Shown in pieces: positions 33,974 through 46,930 of a stretch of DNA of 64,000 nt. Positions within the stretch are counted from its first letter, which is position 1. Each line of letters opens with the position of its first letter. Where the stretch lies: positions 310,001 to 374,000 of the forward strand of contig JAMYHL010000017.1 in the NCBI GenBank assembly GCA_025531455.1, read 5' to 3'. The position numbers were made by a program, and so were the translations under genes. The notes below the pieces were generated by a model, which saw only the letters and a program-made list of their open reading frames with translations, had not been told where the DNA came from and ran no database searches. The stretch is from Apiotrichum sp. Y4204 (Eukaryota > Basidiomycota > Tremellomycetes > Trichosporonales > Trichosporonaceae).

Positions 33974-35339
33974 GGTGAGGGTTCCGAGAGACGAGCTACG
34001 AGAGACGAGAGCGGGTTGGGGTTACGGTAGCAAGACGGGGGTCAGGAGCAGTGTCAGTTGGGGATGAGAAGACAAGGGGGATTCCAATGCAGACGTCCGT
34101 GATATATGCTTCGCTTGACATTGTTCTCGTCGAGCCAGCGGCTCTGCTCGCGATAAAGACTTTCGTCTGCGACGCATCTGGTGAAAGAGCATGGCTGCAA
34201 GTGGATGTCTGAGATGGAGCAGAAGAGAAAGTCGGTGTCGAGGGTATGCCTCGTTGTGGAAAGTAGTTTGCGAAATTAGCCGTAATCGGCCGTATCGCAC
34301 CCAGCCAGGCCCGGCTGATAGCCGCGTGGAGACCGGCTGCTATCAATTGTATGAGCTGCTGCCTTCCGGTTGCAGCCTTATGCATTCTTGGTTAGAGCTT
34401 AGAGAACATTAGTAGCAGTGGTAATTGGAATGCTAACCTCTCGCAGATGTCGGCATGAACAGAAGTAGAAATTAGATTGCTGGACATGTAGGACGCAGGG
34501 GGTTAGTCGGTGCGGCAACGGCTGCCTGCATCCAGTATCTGCCCCTCTCTAGGCATCCTCTCATGAGTGCACGATCTGAGACGCCGCCGGCATCGCGTCT
34601 TGTCGTCCGTACGAGCCGGCGGCAGCGGTTTGGGACCCTCATGAGTCAACGCAGGCAGTGATACAGCAGTATCTGTTGCATGTTGCACCTGCTGCACAAT
34701 CCATGCACGCTGGGTGTTGCAGAAACATGGACCAAGTCGGAACCCTCACGTGATTTGTCCTTTGCCGTTCATCACCCATGCATGCGGTACATCGATGTTG
34801 TACTGATGTTCTGAACGCACCTGTGCACTTCCACCGCACCCTCAATCTAGGACCGGAGACCGAGCAGGACACAAGACGCCGCGCAGTTCGGGGACGCTGC
34901 AACGCTGAACGCCACCGCCCACACACGGCCATTGATCCCCACCTGCCATCTTGGTCGGCCATCGGTCGCGGGCGGGCGCGCGTTTCGGCGTCTTATCAGC
35001 CGGGGCAAGGTATCGGGATCGCGCGCGAGTGACTTTTTAGCACCCAGCAACCTATGTGATGCCGCACATGGTCGGCGTTGCCCGATGAGGGTAGAAATGA
35101 CTACTCTATGGCGTTCATAGTGAATGTGTGGAGGTTGTTGACAGCCACAGCCATGCAAGTGCCAAGTATCAAGCATCGCCATCTCGATTGTGCCGGGTGC
35201 CATCCACTCGATCCCCACGGAGCTCCAGCGCGGCACAGCGCCATCCGGATTCCTGTGGAGACATACTTATACCTCCTCAAAGCTCTCGTGCTCTCACTTG
35301 CTCTCCACGTTTCAAGTCTACTTACACTCACTGCCAACC
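33974..35339. promoter_or_regulatory. Intergenic region of 1.4 kb, divergent genes
   Basis: It contains the promoters of the hypothetical gene (left) and the SDR gene (right). It has clustered TGTTGCA/TGCTGCA and CATGCA elements around 34,670-34,785. A short leader begins after about 35,270. I see no tRNA or coding frame. Confidence 0.45.
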
Positions 35340-36678
35340 ATGCCTATCACCTACGAATCCGCCGTGTCGACGCGCACGGCCGTCCTCGGCGCGCTCCGCG
35401 ACAAGGCGGCGGGCACCGACGGCCTCGGCCGCCTGGCGGGCAAGGTCGGCGTCATCACCGGTGTTGGTCCCGCGGCTGGCATTGGCGCGCAGACCGCCCG
35501 CCTCTTTGCCCGCGAGGGCGCCAGCGCACTGTACCTTGTCGACGTGAGCAAGGACCTCGAGCCGTTCGCTGCTGCTCTCGGCAAGGAGTTTGCCAACACA
35601 AAGGTAGGCTATACTCTTGTGTGTGGAAGTGGTGCTCACCGTAGATTGTCGCCGTTACCGGTGACGCGGCGGCGAAGGACGTGATCAAGGGCACGATTGA
35701 GCGTATTGTCGCCGAGGACGGGCGCCTCGACTTTTTCTTTGCCAACGCCGGCGTCTCGATGCTCCGCCCGCCCGGAGCCGCGCCGAACGGCGTGGACGTC
35801 ATGCAGGATCTTGCCATTGCGCAGCGCACCGTCGACCAGATCTCCGAGGACGAGTGGATGGAGGTCATGCGGATCAATGCCCTGAGGTGCGTTTCATCCC
35901 TATGAACCCGTATTGTCTTAGGGTGTTCCATCTTCTGACAATTCGCAGTGTGTTCCTCGCGCTCAAGTACGCGCCGCCCGCGATGGGCGCGCTCGGCGGG
36001 GGCAAGGACCTTCCGGGGGGTGCGATCGTGTGCACTGCCTCGATTGCCGGTCTGCGCGCCAACGCCGGCCCGATCGCGTACTCGGCCTCCAAGGCTGCTA
36101 TTGTCAGCATGGTCCAGAACGGCGCGTACGCCCTCGCCGGGCAGAACATCCGCGTCAACGCCATCTGCCCGGGACTCATCCAGACGGATATGACCAAGCT
36201 CATCTTTGAGGGCGCAAAGCTCGTCGGCAAACCGGACGGCGCGGGGGATGCAAACCCCCTCATGCGCCAGGGTCTGCCCCAGGGTGAGTAAAGAACGAGT
36301 GTTATCTGCGTGGCGCGGATGCCAAAGTGCAATGGAACGCATCGCGAGTGAGGGTGGTATCCGGAATGCCCGGAGGGTGAAGGCCAGAGGGAAGCGGACC
36401 GCGTGTGTCGCAGGTTACACAGCGCGCACAGGCCGTAGCGTGGCGTGGCGTCCCCCAATTCTCGGGCGGCCCGTGCTATCACTATTATCGCTCACATCAC
36501 GACCACCACATCACCCCCTCCCAGTCGCTGACAGCCCACAGAAATCGCGCACGCGGCACTCTGGCTCGCGTCAACCGACGCGTCGTACGTCAACGGACAG
36601 GCGATCGCGGTCGACGGCGCCCTCACCAACAGCGTGCCCTACGACCCTGCGCGCCGTGTCTGGAAGCCCGAGGCGTAG
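35340..36678 (+). CDS. Short-chain dehydrogenase/reductase
   Basis: Exons 35340-35603, 35645-35886, 35949-36283 and 36542-36678 give 325 aa. It is a classical SDR with the Rossmann motif ITGVGPAAGIGAQ, the structural FFANAG, the catalytic Ser in CTASIAG, and YSASK with Tyr and Lys. It ends with ICPGLIQTDMTK and the C-terminal ASYVNGQAIAVDGA. The acidic residue after the second strand (YLVDVSKD) suggests NAD over NADP. The substrate is unknown. The last intron is 258 nt, longer than usual here. A 40-residue insertion after NAG (PPGAAPNGVDVMQDLAIAQ) is unusual for the family but lies in an exon without splice signals. Confidence 0.9.
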
Positions 36679-37864
36679 AAGAGTAGACGTAGTTGTATTG
36701 ATGATATGATGATGCCAAGTTTTGCAAGTTCCAATGCCCCAAAGAGCCCATCCTCGAGTCGCCACACGCCAGCCCTTCCAATCCCAGCCCCAACGACGCC
36801 ACGACATCAGGAGTCAGGATTCCCATATCTCCACCCGCATGTCGGGACGCGTCAAAGCGCCGGAACGAGGAGCTTGCCGCATCAGTGAAGGCCGAGTTAT
36901 CCAATAACTGTCGACGCTCCGGGGAGGGTTTGCCTTTTTGCGTCGCCGATGGGCTGTGAGGGCTTGTGAGAAATGGCCAATGTGGCGATATTGGATCTCG
37001 GACTGGGACCGGGAGACGATTGCGCGAGCAGGTTGCCGCATCTCGCGAGCTTTGAACTCCAAGCAAGCCCAAATCCTGGGCTTGCGGCAAATAATCTAAA
37101 ATAGAATTCTCCACAGGTGTTCAGTGTGCGCTCTTTGATCTGATCGGTGAACGCGCCATCTTCCCAAGCTCATGCAGGCGGGGTGACGACTCCACGGCGG
37201 CTGGACTGTTGGAACCTGCCGCCGTTGACATAGCCGGTGCGCGGGGCGGCGTCGGGAGAGGTGTACTGTACCGGCGGATTGATCATGAGGCGGCGGCTAG
37301 GTTCTCCTCCATCTTGAGGTTGGCCATCTGGTATTCTCGTACGCCGCCAGCGGAGCACACAAACACGTCCTTCACGTAACCCAAGGTTTCTCAATAGCAA
37401 TAACCCCGCCCTGCTTTGAGTGAGGCGCTGCGAAGCGCGGCGCTCCCCACACTCGGGGTACGGAATGTTAGTGTGACCTTCTCAGTTTGAGACAGTGTCA
37501 TGTTGAAGCGGTGAGATCAGGGGTGGATCTCTTCTCGGCGCGGGTGAGTATCAAGCTGCCCAGGTCAGCGTCGAGGTGAGTCAGCCATCAGCACCTCATG
37601 CAGTGGTAGATGTCAAGACCCAAACTTGTTAACTTGAAGTCGAGCTCCGAGCTGCGACCTCGACGAACATGAATACAATGTGCTAAGCTCATGACGTCAG
37701 CCCACGTGTCCTTCTCCCAGCAGTGGCAAACCCCATCCCATCCATTGATGGGCACGGCGGCGGAACAGAGAGGCAGTCAAAGTCTAAGCAACATACGACC
37801 CGAATGCATCTGGAGAGACTGAACATCTTGAGATCCCCACTTCACTCTCATCCACTCACTCATC
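36679..37864. other. Intergenic region of 1.2 kb
   Basis: No supported gene. The right end includes the promoter of the following hypothetical gene. I see no repeats or RNA signatures. Confidence 0.5.
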
Positions 37865-38810
37865 ATGACAACCGCCGTGCCCCCCGCCGTCCCCCTCCCT
37901 CCCGAACTCGCAAACCACCCGGTGCTCGCTGACCACCCGCACATTGCCTCTCTCGTCGAGGAGCACGGCGGCGTGCCGCACGACCAGCTCCACGACGAAG
38001 ACACGGTCGAGTCCGCGCTCGCCTTTGCGAATGCCGTCGCGACACACGCCGTCGAGCCGGGGACCAAGACGGGACGGACGGATCCGTCGCCGCGCCGCGC
38101 GGCGCGCGTGTGGCGCTCCGAGATCCTCGGCCACCGCGACCCCAGTGTTTCTCCCGAGCGCCGCGCGAGCACCGGCTCCCTCAGCGGTAATAGCGGCTCG
38201 TACGGCGGCGGCCTGCAGCCGTCCCCGCCTGTGCGGTACCGCTCGCGCTCGCGGCCCCCGACAACCGGCACAGTCAAGGAGGAACCAGAGGACAGGAAGG
38301 ACGATGATTTCGCGCCCCGCATCCCGGGGCGTCCAGGGAAACGCGACATGCCCCCTGAGCCGACCGGCGGCATGTCGGGCGTCACGGCACTCGAGCACCG
38401 TGTCTCGGCCATGGTGCAGCAGCAGCACGAGTTCCATGATGGGCTGCTCCGCCGGCTTGGGGCGCTCGAGCGCCGCCTCGATGTTGCTGATGCGAGGTGG
38501 GTGATGAAATGGTGTGGTGGGGCTCATACCAGGAACACGAACAAGATCAATGCTTACCTCGGCCTTCCGCTGACGCCCGTCTCGAATGGACGCGGCCCTA
38601 TCCCGTCCGACCTGACTGTGAGTGTGGAACAGTGGCAGCGTCTGATGGCAGCCACTCACGTCCTTGGACGTTATCCAGAGTCTGTCGGCCTCTGAGGTTG
38701 AGCGTTGGATCGAGTACTACACTGGCACTCGGCCCGAGGGTGACGGCGACGACCGCGCGGCGCGGCAGGCGCTGAGGGCGTGTACGGGGGTGGATGTGCA
38801 GGTACTGTGA
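37865..38810 (+). CDS. Hypothetical coiled-coil protein
   Basis: Exons 37865-38496, 38533-38617 and 38679-38810 give 282 aa. The N-terminus is Pro/Ala-rich (ELANHPVLADHPHIASLVEEHGG, in two parts). A basic Ser/Arg low-complexity middle contains RSRSR. Then comes a coiled coil (about 170-210; EHRVSAMVQQQHEFHDGLL). A C-terminal segment, LSASEVERWIEYYTGTR, looks like a small helical domain. I do not recognise the family. The 3' flank carries the 18S rRNA pseudogene. Confidence 0.68.
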
Positions 38811-38930
38811 GCGCAATGAGTCCGAGGTCCGCGAGTCAGAAGATGGAAATACGAAATGAAGGGCAGAATGAGAGGGAGACAAGCCGGAATTGCTATATCA
38901 CTATCGAAACCCTGCGCAATGCTCGAGTGA

Positions 38931-38955
38931 TGTATTCTAAGATGCTGAACGCTAC
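38931..38955. repeat. Left direct repeat flanking the rRNA pseudogene
   Basis: This 25-bp segment matches 39216-39240 at 22 of 25 positions, and all three differences are transitions. The pair brackets the 18S fragment and looks like an aged target-site duplication or a repair-associated duplication. Confidence 0.7.
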
Positions 38956-38965
38956 AGGCAATGCC

Positions 38966-39215
38966 TAATGATCCTTCCGCGGCTTCACCTACATAACCTT
39001 GTGAAGACTTTTACTCCCTCTAAATGACCAAGTCTGACCAATTTAAAGCCAAGAGATGCCGTCACCGGCTTCTCAACGCCAATCCGGAGGTCCCAACAAG
39101 CCATTCAATCAGTAGAATAGCGACGGGCGGTGTGTACAAAGGACGTAATCAACGCGAGCTGGCGACTCACGCTGACTAGGAATTTCTTGGAGAGCAAGAA
39201 TTGCCATGCTTTATC
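38966..39215 (-). pseudogene. Degenerate 3' end of 18S rRNA
   Basis: The plus strand reads as the complement of the 3' end of nuclear 18S rRNA. It starts with TAATGATCCTTCCGC at the 3' terminus, then CTCTAAATGACC, AAGCCATTCAATC, and the near-universal GACGGGCGGTGTGTACAAA segment. GGACGTAATCAACG and GACTAGGAATTTCTT follow. There are many substitutions, and about six bases are missing after TACAAAGG, so it is not functional. Only about 250 nt of the gene are present, with no other rDNA around. The copy lies between the hypothetical gene and the MAP2 stop. Confidence 0.9.
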
Positions 39216-39240
39216 TGCATTCTAGGATGCTGAACGCCAC
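39216..39240. repeat. Right direct repeat flanking the rRNA pseudogene
   Basis: Partner of the repeat at 38931-38955. It begins where similarity to 18S rRNA ends. Confidence 0.7.
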
Positions 39241-39318
39241 CCGCTTCCTCGTTCCCTGCCTCGTTCCTCCCGCTGCATACACATATCCATACACATCCTA
39301 CAACTACACCTGATCCGG

Positions 39319-40898
<1,580 letters not shown>

Positions 40899-41520
40899 GT
40901 CTGGATCGTCAGCGTCTCCCAAAAATTTCAATTCAAAGATGGAGAGAAGATGAAAGAAAAGCGGTCGGTTGTCTCTCAGGGTCAAAATTGGGTATCTGCT
41001 GCGGAGGGTCTTACTCTCCTCGAGAAGTCTAACATATCGTTGTGACGAGCATCTTTGAGACGGCAAAGGTGAAAGGAGAAAGGTAAAAGGGCGGAGAGGT
41101 GGGGCAAATGAGGATCGCGGCCAGTTCATGTTTCCAAGCGGCGGCGGCCAAGAGATAGGAGAGAGAGCTGGACTTACGCGTTCGATGACTGCAGATGAGA
41201 GATGTACAGAGATGTGGAAAGGGGCAAGAAACACGAACACAAAAGATACAAAGAGTTGAATGTGAAGAACAAGTTGCAAGAATGCAAGAATAACCCACAC
41301 GACCCCGAGACCGAGTGTGTCCCGGCATGGTCCGGGAAGCCAGCTCGATGACGACCGACGCAATCCAGAGAGTGGAAGCAAAAAAGTTCAAAATTTGGTG
41401 GCATTCTGGCAGCCACCTCGTTGGCTGTGGCCCTGGGTGGCTCGCACCACTTTTGGCAGCGTCATCGACGAGGCCATCATCGAGCAACACACAAACATCC
41501 TCGAATTAACCAGCGGCACC
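40899..41520. promoter_or_regulatory. Divergent promoter region, MAP2 / small acidic gene
   Basis: About 620 bp. On the minus strand a splice-donor-like GTAAGT (about 41,175) may begin a 5' UTR intron of MAP2. No other gene is seen. Confidence 0.45.
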
Positions 41521-41871
41521 ATGTCCGTCTCCTTCACGTACACGCTCAGCCCGCCGGGCAACGAGTCGGCAACGCACGACGGCGCGCCGGTTCCGGAATC
41601 GGGTACTGCGTCTTTCCCCTTCTCGCCATCGTCTGGTGGCCGGTCCGCGACTGAAGACTTCTACGCCGCTGCCGTTCCCGCACTCCGCGACGCACAGGCG
41701 CGCCTGATGGACATTCTCACTGCGTGGAAGGACGCGGTGGGCGACGCCGAGAAACACAAGGAGAACACTGGCAAGGCGGCGTTCGGGAAGGGCAAGGCCA
41801 ACATGCTCATGGCGGCGAACCGCGCTGCTGAGGAGAGCAGCGAGGAGGAGGAGAGCGAAGATGAGTGGTGA
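41521..41871 (+). CDS. Small acidic protein, possibly KEOPS subunit GON7-like
   Basis: A single exon of 116 aa. It starts MSVSFTYTLSPPGNES, has a disordered Ser/Pro middle, a helix (LRDAQARLMDILTAWKDAVG), and an acidic end SSEEEESEDEW. Size, a Tyr/Pro-containing start, one helix with an 'LT-WK' core and an acidic tail resemble fungal Gon7, the fifth KEOPS subunit acting in t6A formation. Similarity is weak, so the name is only a suggestion. The stop overlaps a GTGAGT sequence; splicing there to an AG at about 41,930 would add about 20 residues. Confidence 0.5.
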   Translation: MSVSFTYTLSPPGNESATHDGAPVPESGTASFPFSPSSGGRSATEDFYAAAVPALRDAQARLMDILTAWKDAVGDAEKHKENTGKAAFGKGKANMLMAANRAAEESSEEEESEDEW

Positions 41872-43542
41872 GTGTTGGAGGAGCGAGGTGGAGTGGCGAT
41901 CAGATGTCCGGCGATCCGCTATGGCCTAGGTTGAGCTCGCGTGTTGGTGAGATGGGAAGCTTGCAGCTTGCAGCTGTTCAGCTTGCCTAGCTCGCAGGAA
42001 CACCAACGGCTCATGGCTCACGGCTCACGCCGTTCGACACGTGCCCACGCCGCAAGATCTGATCTCCATGAACTGGCGATATCCGAACAATATATCTAAC
42101 GGCAGACGGCTCTCCGAAAGACGCGACAGTCCAGACGGCCGCTGATCGCCGGCACGATATCCGTTGCACTTGCGCACTATCACCATTCCGCAACGCCACG
42201 CCTAGGCTGCGAGGCACGATAAACTTTTTTCTTGTTATTATCCAGCCGCTCTCACCAGATCGCCAGCTCACAGCGCAATAGTAGCAATCCGTGCCGACGT
42301 ATCGGCTCTTGTCGTATCTCGTCCGCGATCGTCCGCGTTTGTCCGGATCCTTTCACGGCGTCCTCGGTGTCTTCGCTTTTCGGCGCATAAATGCCGATCT
42401 GATCAGATGGCCATTGCCACGTTGTATGATAGCAGACCACATGTGCATGTATCTCCTACTAGTACGTGATACGAGAACTGTTCCATAGTCGACTTGGGCA
42501 TGGGCATTGAGCTTCAGGGACGGCGGTTGCATCTTCCGTGGATCCGTGGAAGCGCGGAGGGTGGATAATGCGGGGCGGTTGGGATGTGAGCATTGGGTGT
42601 TATGTGGGGCCAGATTCCGCGGCTGACCGGGCACGGCAGCTGAGGCGTCAAACACCAGCAGTCCGAGATGGATTTTTTGCAAGCATCGATAATCCAGGGC
42701 TTGAGCAGGTTCTGCCGCCCAGAGGGTATGAGCAGACTGTTCCAGCCGCACAGCTGGTCGGAGCAGCCAGCAGACAGACAGGGTGAGCTGACGCGTCAGT
42801 GGCCAGAGCACGGTGAAGGAAAAAAAAAGAAAAAGAAAAAGTGGAACGGCTTTCGGCGTTTATCCCCAGGCGCTCGTCTCGCGGGATATCGGGGGATCGC
42901 AGAGGCGCGGTTAAGCGGCGATGGCCCGCGATGGGATGCGTGTTGCAGCCCACGCAGGCGAGGATAGCCGCATGATCCGACAGCGCGCCGCTTGGGCATC
43001 CAGTCTGGCGGCATTGGGCGAGCTAAGCGACCGGGGCAAAGGGGTCCCAGATTGTGCTTGCGGTGTAGATTATCCCTGCCGCCTGCGCTCTTGGGGGAAC
43101 ATGCGCAAAGTGGGGTAGAGAGACGCTGCCGTACTGCGGTACTGCGGTGACCTGACGACAGGAGATGAGCAGGACATGCAGAACGGGCCCCCATAGGCAT
43201 GCACCTTGAGTGAGACCTCTTGCTCTAGGCACGCACCCTGCACCCACAAGGGTTGCGCTCGATGGCGTCCGGCGTCCCGGCGAGTCGCGGCGTTGAGAGA
43301 CGGGGGGAGGGCAGGAGAGACGGAGAAGCGCTGATGCAAGGTGCCGGCGTCGGTAAACGAGCGCAGAGCGAAGACGGATATCCCATCCCACATCCCACAA
43401 ACCCTCCCCAATCAATAAGCCTCGGCTAGCCCATTGTGCCCCACTCCACACCACGACGCAACAACTATATATCCCAGCCGCGTCCAACTCTCCCCCTCAT
43501 CTCCACCTGTATTCCACCCCTCCCGCCCACACTCTTCTCACA
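41872..43542. other. Intergenic region of 1.7 kb
   Basis: No supported gene. It holds short tandem repeats (GCTTGCA near 41,960; CGGCTCA near 42,010; TACTGCGG near 43,130) and an A/G tract of about 22 bp at 42819-42840. The last 100 bp are a CT-rich leader with a TATATAT element (about 43464-43470) that may be the TATA box of the dehydrogenase. Confidence 0.5.
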
Positions 43543-45112
43543 ATGGTCCGCCTCGCTGCCCTCCGCCCCGTCGTCAACGGCGCCCTCGCGCGCACCGCCG
43601 CGCCCTCTGGCTCGCGCGCCATGTCCAGTGAGTCGCCACTACGAAGCCACAACGCAGCCACAACGGAGTCGGGCGTGCTAGGCGCTAGTCTTGCAGACCG
43701 ATCCACCCGACTTGCATGATTGGCGTCATCGTCGCCCCGACAGCTTGTTCCCCGCTGGCGCAGCTCCCAGCCCCCAGCTCCCGGCTCCCGGCATCCATCC
43801 CGCTCGCACAGTTTACTAACATCTTGCAGAGTTCGTCAAGTACGACTGGGAGGACCCTCTCAACCTCCAGTCGCTCCTTACCGAGGAGGAGACCGCCATC
43901 CAGGAGACTGCCAAGGCGTACGCCCAGGAGAACCTCCTCCCCCGCGTCAAGGACGCCTACCGCCACGTACGTGATGATTCTCAGAGTTTTCAAGAGCGTC
44001 GCTGACCCTCGCAGGAGGACTTTGACCCCAAGGTCATGCGCGAGATGGGTGAGCTCGGCCTCCTCGGTGCCACCATCAAGGGCTACGGCTGCGCCGGCGC
44101 CTCGTCTGTCTCGTACGGTCTCATTGCCCGCGAGGTCGAGCGCGTCGACTCGGGCTACCGCTCCGCCATGTCCGTCCAGTCTTCGCGTGAGTTGACACAT
44201 GTTGCGTGACTGGGAATTCCAACTGACATTCCAGTCGTCATGCACCCCATCCACGAGTTTGGTACCGAGGCCCAGAAGGAGAAGTACCTCCCCAAGCTCG
44301 CCAAGGGCGAGTGGGTCGGCTGCTTCGGCCTGACTGAGCCCAACCACGGCTCGGACCCCTCGTCGATGGAGACCACCGCCACCAAGACCGCCGACGGCTG
44401 GGTCCTCAACGGCTCCAAGACCTGGATCTCGAACGCCCCCGTTGCTGATGTTTTCGTCATCTGGGCTCGCACCATTGAGGACGGCAAGAAGGGCAAGATC
44501 CAGGGCTTCGTCCTCGAGAAGGGCATGAACGGCCTCTCGGCCCCCAAGATCAAGCACAAGCTTGCCCTCCGTGCCTCGGTCACCGGCTCCGTCTTCATGG
44601 AGGACGTCAAGGTCGGCGACGACGCTCTCCTCCCCAAGTCGGGCGGCCTCGGCTCCCCCTTCTCGTGCCTCAACTCGGCCCGTTACGGTATCTCGTGGGG
44701 TGTCATTGGTGCCCTTGAGGACTCGATTGCCCGTGCCCGCGAGTACGCTCTCGAGCGCAAGCAGTTCAACCGCCCGCTCGCCTCGTTCCAGCTCGTCCAG
44801 AAGAAGCTCGTCGACGCCTCCACCCAGGCCACCCTCGGCCTCCTCGGTGCCTACCAGCTCGGCCGCCTCAAGGACGAGAACCTCTACTGCCCCGACATGA
44901 TCTCGATGATGAAGCGCAACAACTGCGGCACCGCCCTCCAGCAGGTCCGCGTCCTCCTCGACATCTTCGGCGGCAACGCCTGCTCGGACGAGTACCACGT
45001 CGGCCGCCACGAGGCCAACCTCCAGGTCACCAACACCTACGAGGGCACCTACGACATCCACACCCTCATCCTCGGCAAGGCCATGACCGACATCCCGGCC
45101 TTTGCCAACTAA
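43543..45112 (+). CDS. GCDH: Mitochondrial glutaryl-CoA dehydrogenase
   Basis: Exons 43543-43627, 43830-43966, 44015-44186 and 44235-45112 give 423 aa. A basic presequence ([19 protein letters not shown]) is followed by the acyl-CoA dehydrogenase fold. Motifs seen are [53 protein letters not shown] and the FAD-binding [11 protein letters not shown]. The catalytic glutamate lies in [17 protein letters not shown], which is specific for the glutaryl-CoA branch. The flavoenzyme oxidises and decarboxylates glutaryl-CoA to crotonyl-CoA in lysine and tryptophan breakdown. Codon use is strongly C-ended, suggesting high expression. A complete antisense frame on the minus strand is a codon-bias shadow. 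Confidence 0.96.
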
Positions 45113-45506
45113 GCGCGAGTGCAAGACACCACCTTAGACGAACCAAACATCAAAATTGTAGCAGTGGCGGCCGCCACCGCATCCTCACCCTCATCTAGAG
45201 CCAGTGATATCCATATCAAGGACCAGCAGCCGACGGGGGCGCGGTCGCGTTTGTAATATTTGGCATGGACTGTGATGTATACCATGACCTCGGAATCAGA
45301 TAACAGCGTGGGAGATACGGTGTGCGATACTGCGGCCAAGTGATCTCGATACGCGGCGCCGCGCCATTGTTGCGTCGGGTTGGAGTCGAGATGGCATCAG
45401 TTCGGGAAGCCTGTACAAGATGGCCAGATGTGCCAGGGCATCACTAGCCGGCAATCAGACTATGACCGCAGGAGGTAAAAGTACATCTAGTAAAGACATT
45501 ATAAAG
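45113..45506. other. Convergent 3' flanks
   Basis: About 390 bp between the dehydrogenase stop and the kinase stop. No feature is seen. Confidence 0.5.
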
Positions 45507-46621
45507 CTACGCCGGTCGTGGCGGGAGACCAGCAAGTGGCGGCGGCGGGGGGAGGGAACTGCCTGCCGCGGGACCGCCTGCGGCATCTGGCGGTCGATAC
45601 ACGGCATCGGAGCGCTCGTCTCGGCGATCGGGGTACGCCCGCTCGTGCCCGCGATGTGCCCCGCGATACCCTCCGCGGCCCCGGTCTCCACGGTATCCGC
45701 GATATGCTCCTCGGTACGCCTCGCGTGGCCGGTCCCAATCCCTCTCAGGCCTCTCAGTATACCCCCCTCTCCCTCTCCCCCTGCCTCTCCCCCTCCCACG
45801 CGGTCTTACCCCCCTCCCGCCCTCCCTCCCAATTCTCGCCAGCACCTCCTCCTCCCTCCCGACCTCCCACCCATCGAGGATGAGCACGCGCTCAAACCCC
45901 TCCTCTTGCGCGGGGAACGCGAACGCGCGCCCCATCCGCCCCAGGACGGCGAGCGCCTGCGCAGGGTCCCGCAGCGTCGGGTGTCCCTCCCTTACCGCCA
46001 GGCGCGCGCGGAGGACAGATTCCGGCGGGCGCAGAACCAGTGCCCACAGCCTTGGCGGGGACGGTAGGCTCTGTGCGAGATGCACAAAGTGTGCTCTCTG
46101 GCTTTTGGGATCAGTACCGGTATTTTGTCTCTGTTTCCTCACTCGGCATCAAAGTTTACGCGGTCGACAACGACGTTATGCCCCGCCAAGAGCGCGGACC
46201 GCACCACGGCTTCTACCTCGGCGCGCTTCCCGCTCGCCGAGTCGTCCTGGCTTGCGCGCACCCATCCGTGCGCGGCGAGCGCGGACGCGAACGTGCTCTT
46301 CCCGCTACCTGGCAGGCCGACGAGCACGAGGAGGATCTGGCTTGACGGTGCGCGGGGCGGTGGGGGTACGCTGGGTATGCTGGGGAGGCTTGAGAGATTT
46401 GTGGGATCTGGGAGGCTGCGTGAGGGTCCCGCACTGTAGGCGGATTCACGAGCGCGGTGCGCTGCCAGCGCGCTGAGGGGCCCGTCGCGAGATGGGGCGG
46501 GGTCCGCGGGTATCAGTGGAGCTGGCGGGGCTGTCGTTGCGGGGAGAGATGGGAGATGCGCGTCATTCAATAGAGCTGTGTCGGCCGGACCTGCCGGATT
46601 GCTGGGCCCCGGTGTCGACAT
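45507..46621 (-). CDS. P-loop kinase (PNK-like) with C-terminal RGG tail
   Basis: Exons 46143-46621 and 45507-46101 (41-nt intron) give 357 aa. A Pro/Ser/Ala-rich N-terminus of about 120 residues precedes the Walker A motif LVGLPGSGKSTF. WVRASQDDSASGKRAEVEAV and the Walker B-like NVVVDRVNFDADQRAHFV follow. This pattern is that of the kinase module of polynucleotide 5'-kinases (PNKP-like). The last 90 residues are rich in Arg-Gly (RPRGRGRGRGRGRG) plus YRG repeats, which would bind RNA and could be methylated on Arg. A nucleic-acid 5'-OH kinase acting on RNA is a reasonable inference; no substrate is proved. Confidence 0.8.
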
Positions 46622-46921
46622 GGTGTTGTGGAGAATGAAAGCGACAAAGTTGTTTTGAACTCTGGCGATTGCATCGCTGTTTCGACTTTTCTCCAAGTTG
46701 CCGAGCTGCACCCCCCCCAAGACTGTCGCAGCCTTTGTCGGCCATCAATCCAACGATCGATTAAGTTCAACTTTTCGGCCTCATGATCTTGATCTCGCTC
46801 CATGAGCTCGCTCAGATGCTTTCTCAGCTCCTGTGAGCGATCGGCCGGCTTGATCCGGCTTGATCGAGCTCCGTCGAGCGCCGAGCCCGCGCGGGCCCAA
46901 GGGCCAAACCAGTCTGAGTCC

Positions 46922-46926
46922 AAAAA
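46922..46926 (-). terminator. Pol III terminator of tRNA-His
   Basis: Five T in a row on the minus strand, four bases after the discriminator base of the tRNA. Confidence 0.85.
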
Positions 46927-46930
46927 GACG

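Noticed and set aside
38966..39215. Functional rDNA unit
   Set aside because: Only the last part of 18S is present, with many substitutions and a deletion; no ITS or 25S sequence is nearby.
43685..45124. 479-codon frame on the minus strand
   Set aside because: Antisense of glutaryl-CoA dehydrogenase. The strong C-ending codon bias leaves the opposite strand open.
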